Source: Halomonas litopenaei
GTDB taxonomy: Bacteria; Pseudomonadota; Gammaproteobacteria; Pseudomonadales; Halomonadaceae
Assembly (NCBI RefSeq): GCF_017303055.1
Contig: NZ_JAEKJT010000001.1
Span: 620,001-684,000 of the forward strand
Length of the DNA stretch: 64,000 nt
Direction of reading: 5' to 3'
Below, one piece after another: positions 53,722-62,986 of this stretch. Position 1 is the first letter of the stretch; the number at the start of each line of letters is the position of its first letter. The position numbers were made by a program, and so were the translations under genes. Below the pieces are notes generated by a model. The model was given only the letters and a program-made list of their open reading frames with translations, ran no database searches and was not told where the DNA came from.

Positions 53722-54660
53722 TTAACGCAGGATGGTGCCAGGATCGATGGGTTTGCCCCCATGGCGCATATCGAACAGCAGGTCATAGCGGCCGGTCGAC
53801 GAGTGCTTGCCGACCGAGCACAGCGGCGTACCGCGGGTGACCTGATCGCCCTTGGATACCACAATGTCGCCGCACAGCGCATAGACGCTCTGCAGGTTAT
53901 CGGCATGGTGCACGATGACCACCTTGCCAAGCTGGCGCATGCTGTCAGCGAAACTGACTTCCCCATCGGCGACCGCCTTGGCATTGGCACCCTCGTCGGT
54001 GGCCAGCAGCATCGGCTGCAGCCTGCCGCGACTGTCATTGCCGTAGCGGCGCACCACACGATAGTCGTCCAGCGGCCATGGCCAGCCACGTGCCCGCGAT
54101 GTCACCGGGCCAGGGTCCGGCAGGCGGGCGCTGCTGGAAGGAGCGCTCGACGCAGCGGTCGCACGGCTGGACGATGCGCTGCTGGCGCGCAGTGGAACCT
54201 GAATCAGTTGCCCGACCTTGAGATCAGTAGCGCGGACACCGGGGTTCGCGCTTTGAATGCGCGCCGTGGTCGTGCCGAAGCGTCTGGCGACGGCGCTGTA
54301 GGTATCGCCGGGCCTCACCTGATAACGGTAGGGGCCGCCGGAGGGCGCGCGTTCCTGTCGTGACGGTACCAGCAGGCGTTGCCCCACCGCCAGGTGACGA
54401 GAATCGACACCCGGGTTAAAGCGCTGAAGACGCAGCAGCGGAATGCCAGCCCTGCGGGCGATCGTGCCGAGGGTGTCGCCGCGTTGAACGCTGATCCAGT
54501 CTCCTGCGATGGAGGCACTCGCCACATGGCTGGATCTCGCGCTGGGGCCGCTGTTGGCGCCGGAACCAGCGCACCCGGTGATCAGCAGCGCCATGCCGGC
54601 GATCACCAGCGGTGCGAGGCGAGCGAAGCGTCCTTGTCTTGCCAAAGGGCATTGAGCCAT
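53722..54660 (-). CDS. NlpD/EnvC-like lipoprotein: two LysM domains plus degenerate M23 domain
   Basis: 312 aa. A short basic N-terminus and lipobox LLITGC (Cys ~30) mark a lipoprotein. Two LysM domains follow (~55-98, WISVQRGDTLGTIARRAG; ~111-156, YQVRPGDTYSAVARRFG), a Ser/Ala-rich linker, and a C-terminal M23-like domain. The catalytic metal ligands are missing: the region of HxH reads YALCGD and the last motif YDLLFDMR. Such inactive LytM proteins activate amidases at division sites. The start overlaps the upstream acyltransferase gene by 58 nt. Confidence 0.85.
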   Translation of the reverse strand: MAQCPLARQGRFARLAPLVIAGMALLITGCAGSGANSGPSARSSHVASASIAGDWISVQRGDTLGTIARRAGIPLLRLQRFNPGVDSRHLAVGQRLLVPSRQERAPSGGPYRYQVRPGDTYSAVARRFGTTTARIQSANPGVRATDLKVGQLIQVPLRASSASSSRATAASSAPSSSARLPDPGPVTSRARGWPWPLDDYRVVRRYGNDSRGRLQPMLLATDEGANAKAVADGEVSFADSMRQLGKVVIVHHADNLQSVYALCGDIVVSKGDQVTRGTPLCSVGKHSSTGRYDLLFDMRHGGKPIDPGTILR

Positions 54661-55481
54661 GAATGGAAGCGTTCCTTGTAGATCGGGTCGTCGTGGTAGC
54701 GGCCATCCAGCATCCAGTCAGCGACGTCCAGGCGACGCGCATCAAGCCGAATGGCCTTTTCCTTGCCACACAAAAAGCGCCAGAAACTCGGCGCGCTCGA
54801 CTGGTAGTCGATCGTGACGTCGAGGATCGCATCCAGGCGATCTCCCAGCAGGGCCAGCACCTGCGCGATGCCCCCCGCCTTTGGACGCAGCAGATGGGTG
54901 AACGGACTCTGGCGCGCATCACGCTTGGCCGGCGTAAAGCGGGTACCCTCGACAAAGTTGATGATGGCGATGGGGACATCCCGCGCACGCTCGCACATGC
55001 GCTCGGTGGCCTTGCGGTCACGTTCCGCCAGGGCCGGATTGGCCGCCAGCTGTTCCTTGCTGTAGCGCCGCATGAAGGGAAATTCCAGGGCCCACCAGGC
55101 CATGCCGACTACCGGAATCCAGATCAGCTGCTGTTTAAGGAAAAAGCGAGGCATGGGGACCTTGCGATGCATCGCCATCATCAGCAGGAAGATATCGGTC
55201 CAGCTGCGGTGATTCGACAGGATCAGGTACCAGGACTCCGGAGACAGATCGTCAGGCACCGTTATCCTGACGTCAGGGCGTACCCAGTGGCGTATCCACC
55301 ACAGGTTGAAGCCTATCCAGTTCAGAGCGATCGCGTTTAGGCCGCCCAGCACACGACGCTGCAGATGGCGTCCTGGGGTGATCAGCTTGAGCAGGGTCAA
55401 GCACACCAGGGGCAGGGTCCAGAACAGGGTGTTGGCCACGAGCAGCAGAATGCTGACCAGTCCCTTGAGGCTAGACATCAA
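54603..55481 (-). CDS. PlsC-like acyltransferase (YihG type)
   Basis: 292 aa with one or two N-terminal helices. Motif I HRSWTD (NHRSWTDIF), motif II-like FFLKQQLIWIPVVGMAWW and motif III FVEGTRFT identify a glycerolipid acyltransferase of the PlsC superfamily. The length and LKQQL context are nearest to the inner-membrane YihG/YihG-like branch. The 3' end overlaps the lipoprotein gene start, so the pair is probably one transcript. Confidence 0.88.
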   Translation of the reverse strand: MMSSLKGLVSILLLVANTLFWTLPLVCLTLLKLITPGRHLQRRVLGGLNAIALNWIGFNLWWIRHWVRPDVRITVPDDLSPESWYLILSNHRSWTDIFLLMMAMHRKVPMPRFFLKQQLIWIPVVGMAWWALEFPFMRRYSKEQLAANPALAERDRKATERMCERARDVPIAIINFVEGTRFTPAKRDARQSPFTHLLRPKAGGIAQVLALLGDRLDAILDVTIDYQSSAPSFWRFLCGKEKAIRLDARRLDVADWMLDGRYHDDPIYKERFHSWLNALWQDKDASLASHRW

Positions 55482-55605
55482 GTTACATACCTCATCTCAG
55501 AATTGTGTCGCTTGGTTCGCTGCAGGGGGGCAGCGGGGAGCTCGCCAATCCTAATGGATATGCCGCTGGCTGCCCAGCCGAAGGCGCATCCTCGGCGTTG
55601 GCTAC

Positions 55606-56532
55606 TCACCGTTGCGCCTCTTGCTGCGCCGCCCGGGAAGGTAGCTGTGGGGGCGGCGTGGCACCCTCCAGGATATCGACCATGGCGCGGGCGGCGACAG
55701 ACAGTTCATGGGGATTCCAGGTCACGATACCGACCCTGCGCTCGATCGCCGGGTCGGAGAGTGGCCGACAGACGGCTCCGGCTTCTTGCATCTGCGACAT
55801 ACACAGTGCTGGCACGGCACTGACCCCAAGCCCGTTGGCGACCATGCGCCCCACACTTGCCAGCTGATGGGTCTCGAAGGCGACCTTGAGCGCGCCATGG
55901 CGGCTGCCCAGCTGTTGTTCCAGCAGGCGCCTGACCATGGAGGGACGCTGAAGGGCGACAAAGTCCCAGTTCATCAGGGTGTCCCAGGACAACGATGAGT
56001 GCTGTACCAAGGGAGAGCGGGGGGGCAGCACCGCAATGAAGCGATCGCTGAACAGCGGGGTAAAGTGCAGGCTGCCTGTGGCTTCCGGCTCAAAGGCAAT
56101 GCCCATCTCGACCTGGCGTTGGCGGACCATGTCGATGACCTGCTCGTTGACCACATCGTGCACGGTCACGTTGATACGTGGGTGACGGCGGTGAAAGACC
56201 GCCAGGGACGGCGCCAGCAGATTGCCCGCAAAGGCGGGCATGGCCGCCAGCGAGAGGCGACCCAATTGCAAGGTAAAGCGCTGGCGCAAGGCGTCCTCAG
56301 TGTTATCCCACTCCACCAGCAGGCGCTTGGCCAGGGGCACCAGCGACTCGCCTTCCGGTGTCAGTCGCACGCTACGGGTGGTGCGGATTAGCAGGCGCCC
56401 GCCCAGGCTGTCTTCAAGCCCCTTGATGGCCAGGCTAAGGGCGGGCTGAGACAGGTGCAGCTGCTCGCAGGCCTGGGTGAAACTCAGCGTCCTTGCGACG
56501 GCGAGAAAGGCGCGGAGTTGCTTCACGGTCAT
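55606..56532 (-). CDS. LysR-family regulator, divergent from the CoA-transferase genes
   Basis: 308 aa. The N-terminal HTH ([40 protein letters not shown]) and the effector domain (~90-295) are complete. Its start is 180 bp from the divergent scoA start, across an AT-rich spacer, so it is the probable regulator of scoAB. Ligand unknown. Confidence 0.92.
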   Translation of the reverse strand: MTVKQLRAFLAVARTLSFTQACEQLHLSQPALSLAIKGLEDSLGGRLLIRTTRSVRLTPEGESLVPLAKRLLVEWDNTEDALRQRFTLQLGRLSLAAMPAFAGNLLAPSLAVFHRRHPRINVTVHDVVNEQVIDMVRQRQVEMGIAFEPEATGSLHFTPLFSDRFIAVLPPRSPLVQHSSLSWDTLMNWDFVALQRPSMVRRLLEQQLGSRHGALKVAFETHQLASVGRMVANGLGVSAVPALCMSQMQEAGAVCRPLSDPAIERRVGIVTWNPHELSVAARAMVDILEGATPPPQLPSRAAQQEAQR

Positions 56533-56711
56533 GGTGTGCTACCAAGGTCAAATTTATAAGGATGGTAAAACAATCAATAAATAAAACAAACTTAACAAAT
56601 ATATTATCCCGGGCAACACTGCCATCAGTGCTACCTTGTAGCAGTGTCCTGCTGCCCATTGACGGCTGCCAGGCATTTCCTTCACTGATCATCGACAGAC
56701 GAGGCGCCCAC
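56533..56711. promoter_or_regulatory. AT-rich divergent promoter region (LysR / scoA)
   Basis: The core from 56551 to 56610 is very AT-rich (TTTATAAGGATGG..., AATAAATAAAACAAAC, AACAAATATATTAT) in an otherwise GC-rich neighbourhood. On the minus strand TTTGACC near 56555 could be a -35 box of the regulator. LysR sites of T-N11-A type can be drawn here, but I cannot choose one. Confidence 0.5.
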
Positions 56712-57413
56712 ATGGCCGGATTCGACAAGCGCGTGTATTCCTATGAAGAGGCGATGGACGGCATCGAAAGCGGAATGACGGTACTGGCCGGAGGCTTCGG
56801 CCTCTGTGGTATCCCTGAAAATCTGATTGCCGAGATCAAGCGTCGCGGGGTCAAGGACCTTACCGTCGTATCCAACAACTGCGGCGTGGATGGCTTCGGC
56901 CTTGGTGTGCTGCTGGAAGATCGTCAGATCAGCAAGATTCTGGCGTCCTATGTGGGCGAGAACGCGCTGTTTGAACGTCAGATGCTTGACGGTGAAATCG
57001 ATGTCCAGCTGACCCCGCAGGGCACCCTGGCGGAGAAGATGCGCGCTGGTGGCGCCGGGATTCCCGCGTTCTATACCGCCACTGGGTACGGGACACCTAT
57101 CGGCGAGGGTAAGGAAGTCCGCGAGTTTAATGGACGTCACTACATTCTTGAGGAAGCGATTGTCGGCGACTTTGCCATCGTCAAGGGCTGGAAGGCGGAT
57201 CGCTACGGCAATGTTGTGTATCGCAAGACTGCCCAGAACTTCAACCCGATGGCGGCCACCGCAGGCAAGATCACCGTGGTCGAAGTGGAAGAGATCGTCG
57301 AGCCTGGCGAGCTGGATCCGGCCGAAATTCATACGCCGGGTATCTATGTGGACCGCCTGATCCAGGGCACCTTTGAGAAGCGCATCGAGAAGCGCACGGT
57401 GCATCAGGGCTGA
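56712..57413 (+). CDS. 3-oxoacid CoA-transferase subunit A
   Basis: 233 aa from ATG 56712 (GAGGCG upstream). [25 protein letters not shown] and [17 protein letters not shown] are conserved in the alpha subunit of SCOT/AtoD-type transferases. With subunit B it moves CoA between succinyl-CoA (or acetyl-CoA) and acetoacetate. The likely match is ScoA/AtoD; the donor cannot be told from sequence alone. It follows the divergent LysR gene. Confidence 0.9.
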   Translation: MAGFDKRVYSYEEAMDGIESGMTVLAGGFGLCGIPENLIAEIKRRGVKDLTVVSNNCGVDGFGLGVLLEDRQISKILASYVGENALFERQMLDGEIDVQLTPQGTLAEKMRAGGAGIPAFYTATGYGTPIGEGKEVREFNGRHYILEEAIVGDFAIVKGWKADRYGNVVYRKTAQNFNPMAATAGKITVVEVEEIVEPGELDPAEIHTPGIYVDRLIQGTFEKRIEKRTVHQG

Positions 57414-57503
57414 CAGGCCGCTAGATTCAGACCCGTTGAGGGTGCTTGCCAAGGTAAGCGCCAACGGGCAACCAGCTCCATGACATAGACAAGAGGCATC
57501 AAG

Positions 57504-58163
57504 ATGGCACTTACTCGTGAACAGATGGCACAGCGTGTCGCCCGTGAACTCGAAGACGGTTTCTACGTGAACCTGGGCATCGGTATTCCCACCCTGGTCG
57601 CCAACTATGTGCCGGAAGGCATGGACGTCATGCTGCAGTCCGAGAACGGGCTCCTCGGCATGGGCCGCTTCCCGACCGAAGAAGAGGTCGATCCGGACAT
57701 GATCAATGCGGGTAAGCAGACCGTGACGGCGCGCCCTGGAGCGGCCATTTTCTCGTCTGCAGAATCCTTCGCCATGATTCGCGGCGGTCACGTTGACCTG
57801 ACCGTACTGGGCGCCTTTGAGGTAGACCAGAACGGAAACATTGCCTCGTGGATGGTGCCCGGCAAGTTAATCAAGGGCATGGGCGGGGCCATGGACCTGG
57901 TGGCCGGGGCAGAGAACATCATCTGCACCATGACCCACGCCTCCAAGGATGGATCGTCGAAATTGCTGGAGTCGTGCACCTTGCCCCTGACCGGTGCGGG
58001 TTGCATCAAAAGGGTGCTGACCGATCTTGCCTACCTCGAGATCGATGACGGCGCCTTTATCCTCAAGGAGCGTGCGCCTGGTGTGAGCGTCGAGGAGATC
58101 AAGGAGAAGACCGCCGGCAAGCTGATCGTTCCAGAGCACGTACCGGAGATGGTATTTGACTGA
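57504..58163 (+). CDS. 3-oxoacid CoA-transferase subunit B
   Basis: 219 aa, 90 bp after subunit A, with AGAGG before the ATG. The catalytic glutamate is in QSENGLLGMG (~52), preceded by GIGIPTLVANYVPEG. C-terminal CIKRVLTDLAYLEIDDG is typical. Together with 3-hydroxybutyrate dehydrogenase at 63 kb it would turn hydroxybutyrate into acetoacetyl-CoA. Confidence 0.92.
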   Translation: MALTREQMAQRVARELEDGFYVNLGIGIPTLVANYVPEGMDVMLQSENGLLGMGRFPTEEEVDPDMINAGKQTVTARPGAAIFSSAESFAMIRGGHVDLTVLGAFEVDQNGNIASWMVPGKLIKGMGGAMDLVAGAENIICTMTHASKDGSSKLLESCTLPLTGAGCIKRVLTDLAYLEIDDGAFILKERAPGVSVEEIKEKTAGKLIVPEHVPEMVFD

Positions 58164-58494
58164 TTGACGTGTCAGCTTGAACACGCATTATCGCGGCCCG
58201 GCTCTTGTCGGGCCGCTTTCGTTGAAGTGCTTCAAGGGGTTGTCGATTTTGTGACCATCTTGAGCATGCCCCCCCTGTGGCCGGGCCCCTGGGCCATTCA
58301 AACGCCTTGATGCACAGCCTTATCCACAGATTTTGTGGATGAACCTCCTGCGAGGGATGGTCTCCTCTCAACGGATCGGTACAATGCGGCGCCGTTGCCC
58401 CCGTATCGTCCCTGTCCTGTCCCTGTAGCCCACCCACGCAGAGCGGACGACAGACAGGTCGATCGTCCACGTCCCATACCCACGGAGGTTCCCC
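58164..58494. other. Intergenic region with terminator and paired DnaA-box-like sites
   Basis: Besides the scoB terminator, it has TTATCCACA at 58320-58328 and, inverted, TGTGGATGA at 58334-58342. The first is a perfect DnaA-box consensus, the second differs by one base. The rest is the presumed MFS gene promoter. Confidence 0.5.
58193..58219 (+). terminator. Terminator after the CoA-transferase genes
   Basis: GCGGCCCG / CGGGCCGC with an 8-nt loop, followed by TTTCGTT. Confidence 0.75.
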
Positions 58495-59772
58495 TTGCGC
58501 GCGCTGCCCGCCACGCTACCTGTGCTTTTTCTGTGTGAGATGTGCTTTCTGCTAGGTCACGGCCTGATCATGACCTTGCTGGGGGTCAGGATGTCACTGG
58601 AAGGGTTTCCCTCGCAGATGGCAGGCCTATTGATGTCGAGCTTTTCGCTGGGGTTCGTGGCGGGAAGCTATTGGCTCGAGAAGCGCATCCGCAGCGTCGG
58701 CCATATTCGCGTGTTTGCGGCCTGCGCCGCCTCCCTGGCAGTCACGGCCATGCTCCATGGTTTATGGGTAAATCCCTGGGCTTGGCTGGTGTGGCGGCTG
58801 ATTGGCGGTGGTGCCACCGCGGGCCTGCTGATGGTGATGGAGTCATGGGTATCGGGTGAGTCCAGCAATGACAATCGGGGCAAGGTACTCGGCTGGTACA
58901 TGGTGATCTCGACGACCTCACTGGCGGGTGGGCAATGGATGCTGAACATCGCCGACCCGGCCGGGCCAGTATTGTTCTCGGTAGTCGGTATGCTGTTTGC
59001 CCTGTCCCTGGTGCCGCTATCGATTCATCGTATCCACGGGCCCAGCCGCCATGGCGATATTACCCCTCGCAAGATCAAGCTGAAGACGCTCTATCGTCGT
59101 GCTCCGGTCGGGCTGGTCGGCGCCTTCACTGGCGGTCTCATGGTTCAGGCCTTCTTTGCCATGACCCCCTACTATGGACAGGAAATCGGTCTGACAACGG
59201 CCCAGACCGCGAAATTCATGGCGGTGACCACACTGGTGGCGCTGGTGGCCCAGTGGGGCCTCGGTCGCGTATCGGATCGGCTGGACAGGCGGCGCGTCAT
59301 CCTGTGGATGGCCATCGTCATGACCGTCACCGGGGCGCTGATTTCGGTAGTGGCGGGCGGCAGTTTCTGGTGGTTGCTGGCGATCGCCTGCGGTCATACC
59401 GCCATGTTGCATACGCTGTATTCATTGAGCCTTGCCCACACCAACGACTGGCTGGAGCCGGAAGAAGTGGTAGCCGCCAACGCCAAGCTGATGATGTGGT
59501 ACGGCATCGGCTCGGTCATTGGCCCCTTCAGTGCGTCGCTGGTGATGCAGGCGGCAGGCCCCGATGGCCTGTGGCTGTTCCTGGGCATGGCGGCGTTTTC
59601 GCTGGCCATGTTTGTGATGGTGCGACTGCATGGTGAACGAGATCGCCACGTGGAGCAGGAGCCCTTCGTGGCTCAGCCGGTCATGGAGACACCGCATTTC
59701 GCCGAGGTCGATCCACGCCACGAACCGCAGCAGCTGGAACTGGATCTTGAGGCTGAGTCGACCCCGAGCTGA
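58495..59772 (+). CDS. MFS transporter, YcaD-like
   Basis: 425 aa from TTG 58495, supported by GGAGG 7 nt upstream; no closer ATG fits. Twelve helices in two bundles joined by a basic loop (RRAPVGLVGAFTGG follows). The MFS A-motif variants GRVSDRLDRRRVILW in the second half and FVAGSYWLEKRIRSVGH in the first are visible. The C-terminal ~45 residues are acidic and cytoplasmic. Substrate unknown. Confidence 0.85.
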   Translation: MRALPATLPVLFLCEMCFLLGHGLIMTLLGVRMSLEGFPSQMAGLLMSSFSLGFVAGSYWLEKRIRSVGHIRVFAACAASLAVTAMLHGLWVNPWAWLVWRLIGGGATAGLLMVMESWVSGESSNDNRGKVLGWYMVISTTSLAGGQWMLNIADPAGPVLFSVVGMLFALSLVPLSIHRIHGPSRHGDITPRKIKLKTLYRRAPVGLVGAFTGGLMVQAFFAMTPYYGQEIGLTTAQTAKFMAVTTLVALVAQWGLGRVSDRLDRRRVILWMAIVMTVTGALISVVAGGSFWWLLAIACGHTAMLHTLYSLSLAHTNDWLEPEEVVAANAKLMMWYGIGSVIGPFSASLVMQAAGPDGLWLFLGMAAFSLAMFVMVRLHGERDRHVEQEPFVAQPVMETPHFAEVDPRHEPQQLELDLEAESTPS

Positions 59773-59838
59773 CAGTCGGTGCGCCAGGCCGAGTGCATGT
59801 CGTCTTGGATATGCGCGCAGGTGCTGACGCTATATGCG

Positions 59839-60597
59839 CTAGAGGATTTCGCAGCGACTGTGGGGTGGCAGCATCACGTCGGCGGTGCGCTCCTGGCCGG
59901 CACTGGCCTGTTTTTCCAGCAGCAGCAGTCCACCCAGCTGCACCCGATGCTCATCACCATGGGCGAAGGCCAGTCGGCGTGAGCAGGTAGGGTAGAAGCG
60001 ATGCTCGACCATGGCCGACATCGGCAACGGGAGGTCATCGTCGTCGCCGAGGGCAAGTCCTTGCTGGCGCACCGCGTTATCCAGCTGTGACAGGGGACGG
60101 CCCAAGTGCTGGCAGTCCAGCGCCACGTGATGGACCCTGGGGCCCATCACTGACAGCCAGGCAGCCAGCGGGTGGGCTGCATGCAGGCGTTCATACAGCG
60201 ACCAGTCAGGCATGGGCCAGGGACGGCAAGCGCCGGGAAGGGGCAGGGCCGAAGGGTGGCCCTGCTTGACCAGCGAGAGCAGCGCGTCCCGAGGCGCTCG
60301 CGAGAGGCGGGTGGTCTGCAGCTCCACGATGATGATACGCGGGCCGTCGCCAAGCCCCCCTAGTAAGCAGGCCAGCAGGCCTCGCTCGGGCAGGGCATAG
60401 CGGTGCAGCGGGCGGTAGTCATGGGCTTCCAGCATCGGCAGCAGTGACGCGAGGTTCCATGGCGACTGGCTCAAGGTCACCAAGGTAAAGCTCTCGATCG
60501 GCGCATCCACTGGCCACAGGCGCAAGGCACTGACATCCGGATGCTGGTGAATGTAGTCCAGCCTGAGTTGCTGAACGAGGCGCTGCTGCTCTGTCAT
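59839..60597 (-). CDS. Hypothetical protein, distant VOC/DUF1338-like features
   Basis: 252 aa from ATG 60597, with AAGGAACGGCA upstream; an open extension to 60786 crosses a terminator and is not used. No family is certain. A His in VHHVALDCQHLG, an Arg-Tyr rich turn (HDYRPLHRYALPERG) and the ending VQLGGLLLLEKQAS are reminiscent of the VOC-fold DUF1338 proteins, but likeness is weak. Convergent with the MFS gene. Confidence 0.5.
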   Translation of the reverse strand: MTEQQRLVQQLRLDYIHQHPDVSALRLWPVDAPIESFTLVTLSQSPWNLASLLPMLEAHDYRPLHRYALPERGLLACLLGGLGDGPRIIIVELQTTRLSRAPRDALLSLVKQGHPSALPLPGACRPWPMPDWSLYERLHAAHPLAAWLSVMGPRVHHVALDCQHLGRPLSQLDNAVRQQGLALGDDDDLPLPMSAMVEHRFYPTCSRRLAFAHGDEHRVQLGGLLLLEKQASAGQERTADVMLPPHSRCEIL

Positions 60598-60951
60598 TGC
60601 CGTTCCTTGCCTGCCCGATACCTGTGCCATGAGTATAGGCGTGGCGTCGTCAGGACCATTCAACGACGCGAGAACGTTTGTCTGCTTGGATCTTGGATGA
60701 CGTCGTTTTTGCTCGCTTGAGCATAAAAGCCTGCGCATAAAAAAACGGCGAGGGGTCCGATGGATCCCTCGCCGTGCTTTTACCAAGAGCTTTCTCGACG
60801 TGTTTTTTCACGTGTCTTTCAGGTGTCTTCCACGCGTCCTTCGCGTCGTTCAGCACATCAGGCTCCCCGATCACCGCCTACCGCGGTGTCTTTACCGCGT
60901 AGCCGTTCACGGTGGTGCCTGGCCAGGTGTCCAGCCGACTCCCGGTGGTGG
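60598..60951. other. Intergenic region between the unknown gene and grxA
   Basis: It contains the strong terminator and a stretch of recurring CACGTGTC/CAGGTGTC/CACGCGTC words (60805-60845) read as low-complexity. A minus-strand frame across the terminator (60650-60874) is rejected as coding. Confidence 0.5.
60738..60784. terminator. Bidirectional terminator downstream of grxA
   Basis: ACGGCGAGGGGTCC / GGATCCCTCGCCGT, a 14-bp stem with one G-U and a 3-nt loop; seven A at the left and TGCTTTT at the right give T-runs for both strands. Confidence 0.88.
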
Positions 60952-61215
60952 TCAGGCAGGCAACATGGCGTTGTCACGGACGTACTGATCGAATTCCGTG
61001 AAACCACCGACGTGGGTCTGGTCCACGAAAATCTGCGGCACGGTGGTCACAGGCTTGCCAATGGTCTTTTCCATGTCGGCTTTAGTGATGCCTTCTTCAT
61101 GGATATCTACGTAGCGGTAGCCTTCGATGCTGCCGGCATCGCTCAGGGTGTTGGCAAGCTCCTTGGCGCGCACGCAGAAGGGGCATCCAGGACGACCGAA
61201 AATAACAACAAACAT
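60952..61215 (-). CDS. grxA: Glutaredoxin 1 family (GrxA)
   Basis: 87 aa from ATG 61215, preceded by a textbook AAGGAG; longer in-frame starts lack a ribosome site. The active site is GRPGCPFCVRAKEL (CPFC), followed by DIHEEGITKADMEK, the cis-Pro loop TVPQIFVDQTHVGGFTEF. Same length and order as E. coli GrxA. Reduces disulfides with glutathione. Monocistronic on the minus strand. Confidence 0.92.
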   Translation of the reverse strand: MFVVIFGRPGCPFCVRAKELANTLSDAGSIEGYRYVDIHEEGITKADMEKTIGKPVTTVPQIFVDQTHVGGFTEFDQYVRDNAMLPA

Positions 61216-61441
61216 GACATCTCCTTGCATACGCAATGCATTGACGAGTGGTGTCTGTGACCTGCGTGAAGACGCTTCGAAGACGACCTTCAAAGGCATT
61301 GGTTCAGCCCTATCGGTTGGTCGTTGGTGAGAACAGCACAGCGAAGCGAGCAGGTCGACGAAGAAAGTGGCGCGCATTGTGACGGATTGTGCTGTCGAAG
61401 GCCAATAGGTGGAACATATCTCTCCCTATCAGCCATCGCTA

Positions 61442-62278
61442 TCACGCCTGGTCGGCGCTGTCCTCACGCAGCTCGCCGGCGTCGGCACGGCGCAGTAGAT
61501 CGGCCAATTCGGCGTGGATACTCGGTGCGCTGACCAGCAGGTTTTCACCGTACAGGTCCTCCGGCAGACCACCAGGACAGGGGTAGAGGTGTCCGGTGGT
61601 GGCGCCAGCCTCGGCGGCAATTAGCCAACCGGCGGCGAAATCCCAGGGGGATACGGTTTCGTAATAGGCATCCAGCCGACCGCGAGCCACGTCACACAGG
61701 TCCAGCGCGGCGGAGCCATTGCGGCGGATGTCGCGGCAGCGATGAAGCACCGCGCCGAGTCGGCGCATCAGCGGGGGGCGGCTGTCACGACGATAGGGAA
61801 AACCGGTACCGACCAGGCTGGCGTCCAGGCTCTTCGCCTGGCTCGCCTTGATCGGCTGGTCGTTGCACCAGGCACCTTTGCCACGAACGGCGGTGTAGGT
61901 CTCTCCCAGGAACGGGGCATGCACCACGCCGAGCTGGGTGACCCCATCCTTGACGTAGGCAATCGACACCGCCACATGACACAGCCCGTGGGCAAAATTG
62001 ACGGTGCCATCAATGGGGTCGACCACCCACAGGTCGCCACCTTGCTCCAGGGCATCCTTATCGGGCGAGAGTTCCTCGCTCAGGCGCTCTTCGCCGGGGA
62101 AAGCCGACTCCAGTCGCTGGCTGATCATGGTGTCGACGGCGACGTCGGTATCCGTGACCAGCTCCTGTCCGTCCTTGTAGTGGTGCTGTAGATCGTCATT
62201 GTCGCGGGCGTCAGCGATCATCTGACCCGCGGCTTTCGCGATCTCGATGGTAACGGCCAGGCGCTCCTCGAGGTTCAT
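61442..62278 (-). CDS. Inositol monophosphatase family protein
   Basis: 278 aa. Metal-binding motifs are SEELSPD (E), DPIDGTVNFAHG (~87) and WDFAAGWLI (~212). The fold is that of SuhB/CysQ enzymes. The short C-terminal tail is acidic. AAGGAG precedes the ATG. Probable myo-inositol-1-phosphatase or a related sugar phosphatase; the real substrate is not readable from the sequence. Confidence 0.9.
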   Translation of the reverse strand: MNLEERLAVTIEIAKAAGQMIADARDNDDLQHHYKDGQELVTDTDVAVDTMISQRLESAFPGEERLSEELSPDKDALEQGGDLWVVDPIDGTVNFAHGLCHVAVSIAYVKDGVTQLGVVHAPFLGETYTAVRGKGAWCNDQPIKASQAKSLDASLVGTGFPYRRDSRPPLMRRLGAVLHRCRDIRRNGSAALDLCDVARGRLDAYYETVSPWDFAAGWLIAAEAGATTGHLYPCPGGLPEDLYGENLLVSAPSIHAELADLLRRADAGELREDSADQA

Positions 62279-62376
62279 GGGGCACTCCTTGCAGGGGACA
62301 ATGGTGTAGAGTCTACCATCGCCACGATCTCACGCCGATATCTCGCACCCCGTGCCGCGTCAGTAGAGGAAACATC

Positions 62377-62850
62377 ATGAGCGCCCTGACCCGCGATCAA
62401 TACCGTCGTCTCGAGGCCCTGGCGGTCACCTATCGCGTTGCCCACCAGCAGGCATTGGACGTGTGCGCGGGCTCGCGCCGGGGGCTGAAGGTCGACGCGC
62501 TGTGTTTCGGGGTCTGTCCCGGTCATCCAGACTGGCTGCTGGGTGCCTGGCTGACGCCATGTCATCTGTCCCTTGCGCTGGTCAGAGATGTGTCGCAGCC
62601 GTCGGCGTCCGAAGCGCCAGGCCTGGGCGACCGTCCCGCCAACGTCCCCACCGATGAGGCTTTCCGTTCTCCATGGTATGTGACCCTGCCACGTGGTGAG
62701 TTCGCATTTTATCGGGAGGCGCTAGGCGACAGCTGGCTGTGGCGATGTGAGTTGCTGTCGGATCTGGACGATGTCGATGATATGGGCGAGGCCTGTCGCC
62801 TGGCTCAGCGGCTGATGGACCGCGTCATGACGGAAGCTTCCCCAGGCTGA
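62377..62850 (+). CDS. HybE-like protein ([NiFe] hydrogenase assembly chaperone family)
   Basis: 157 aa, GAGGAAAC before the ATG. The pattern DWLLGAWLTPCHLSLALV, then YVTLPRGEFAFYR and ELLSDLDDVDDMGEACRLAQ..DRVM resembles HybE/HyaF-type chaperones. No hydrogenase subunit gene is in the window, so a role in hydrogenase maturation is doubtful; the fold may be reused. Two clustered cysteines (CFGVCPGH) stand out in the first third. Confidence 0.6.
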   Translation: MSALTRDQYRRLEALAVTYRVAHQQALDVCAGSRRGLKVDALCFGVCPGHPDWLLGAWLTPCHLSLALVRDVSQPSASEAPGLGDRPANVPTDEAFRSPWYVTLPRGEFAFYREALGDSWLWRCELLSDLDDVDDMGEACRLAQRLMDRVMTEASPG

Positions 62851-62986
62851 ACGATCCCTTGTTTCGACTATGGGATGGCTGGCGCTGCACTGCAGCACTA
62901 TCTATGCTGGTGCCCTAATGTACGGCGCCGTTAGTGGCGAACCGTACGGGCGATAACCTGCAGACGCCTCGCGCAAGGAGAGAGAG

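Noticed and set aside
60650-60874. 74-codon minus-strand frame downstream of grxA
   Set aside because: It reads straight through a strong bidirectional terminator hairpin and resembles nothing.
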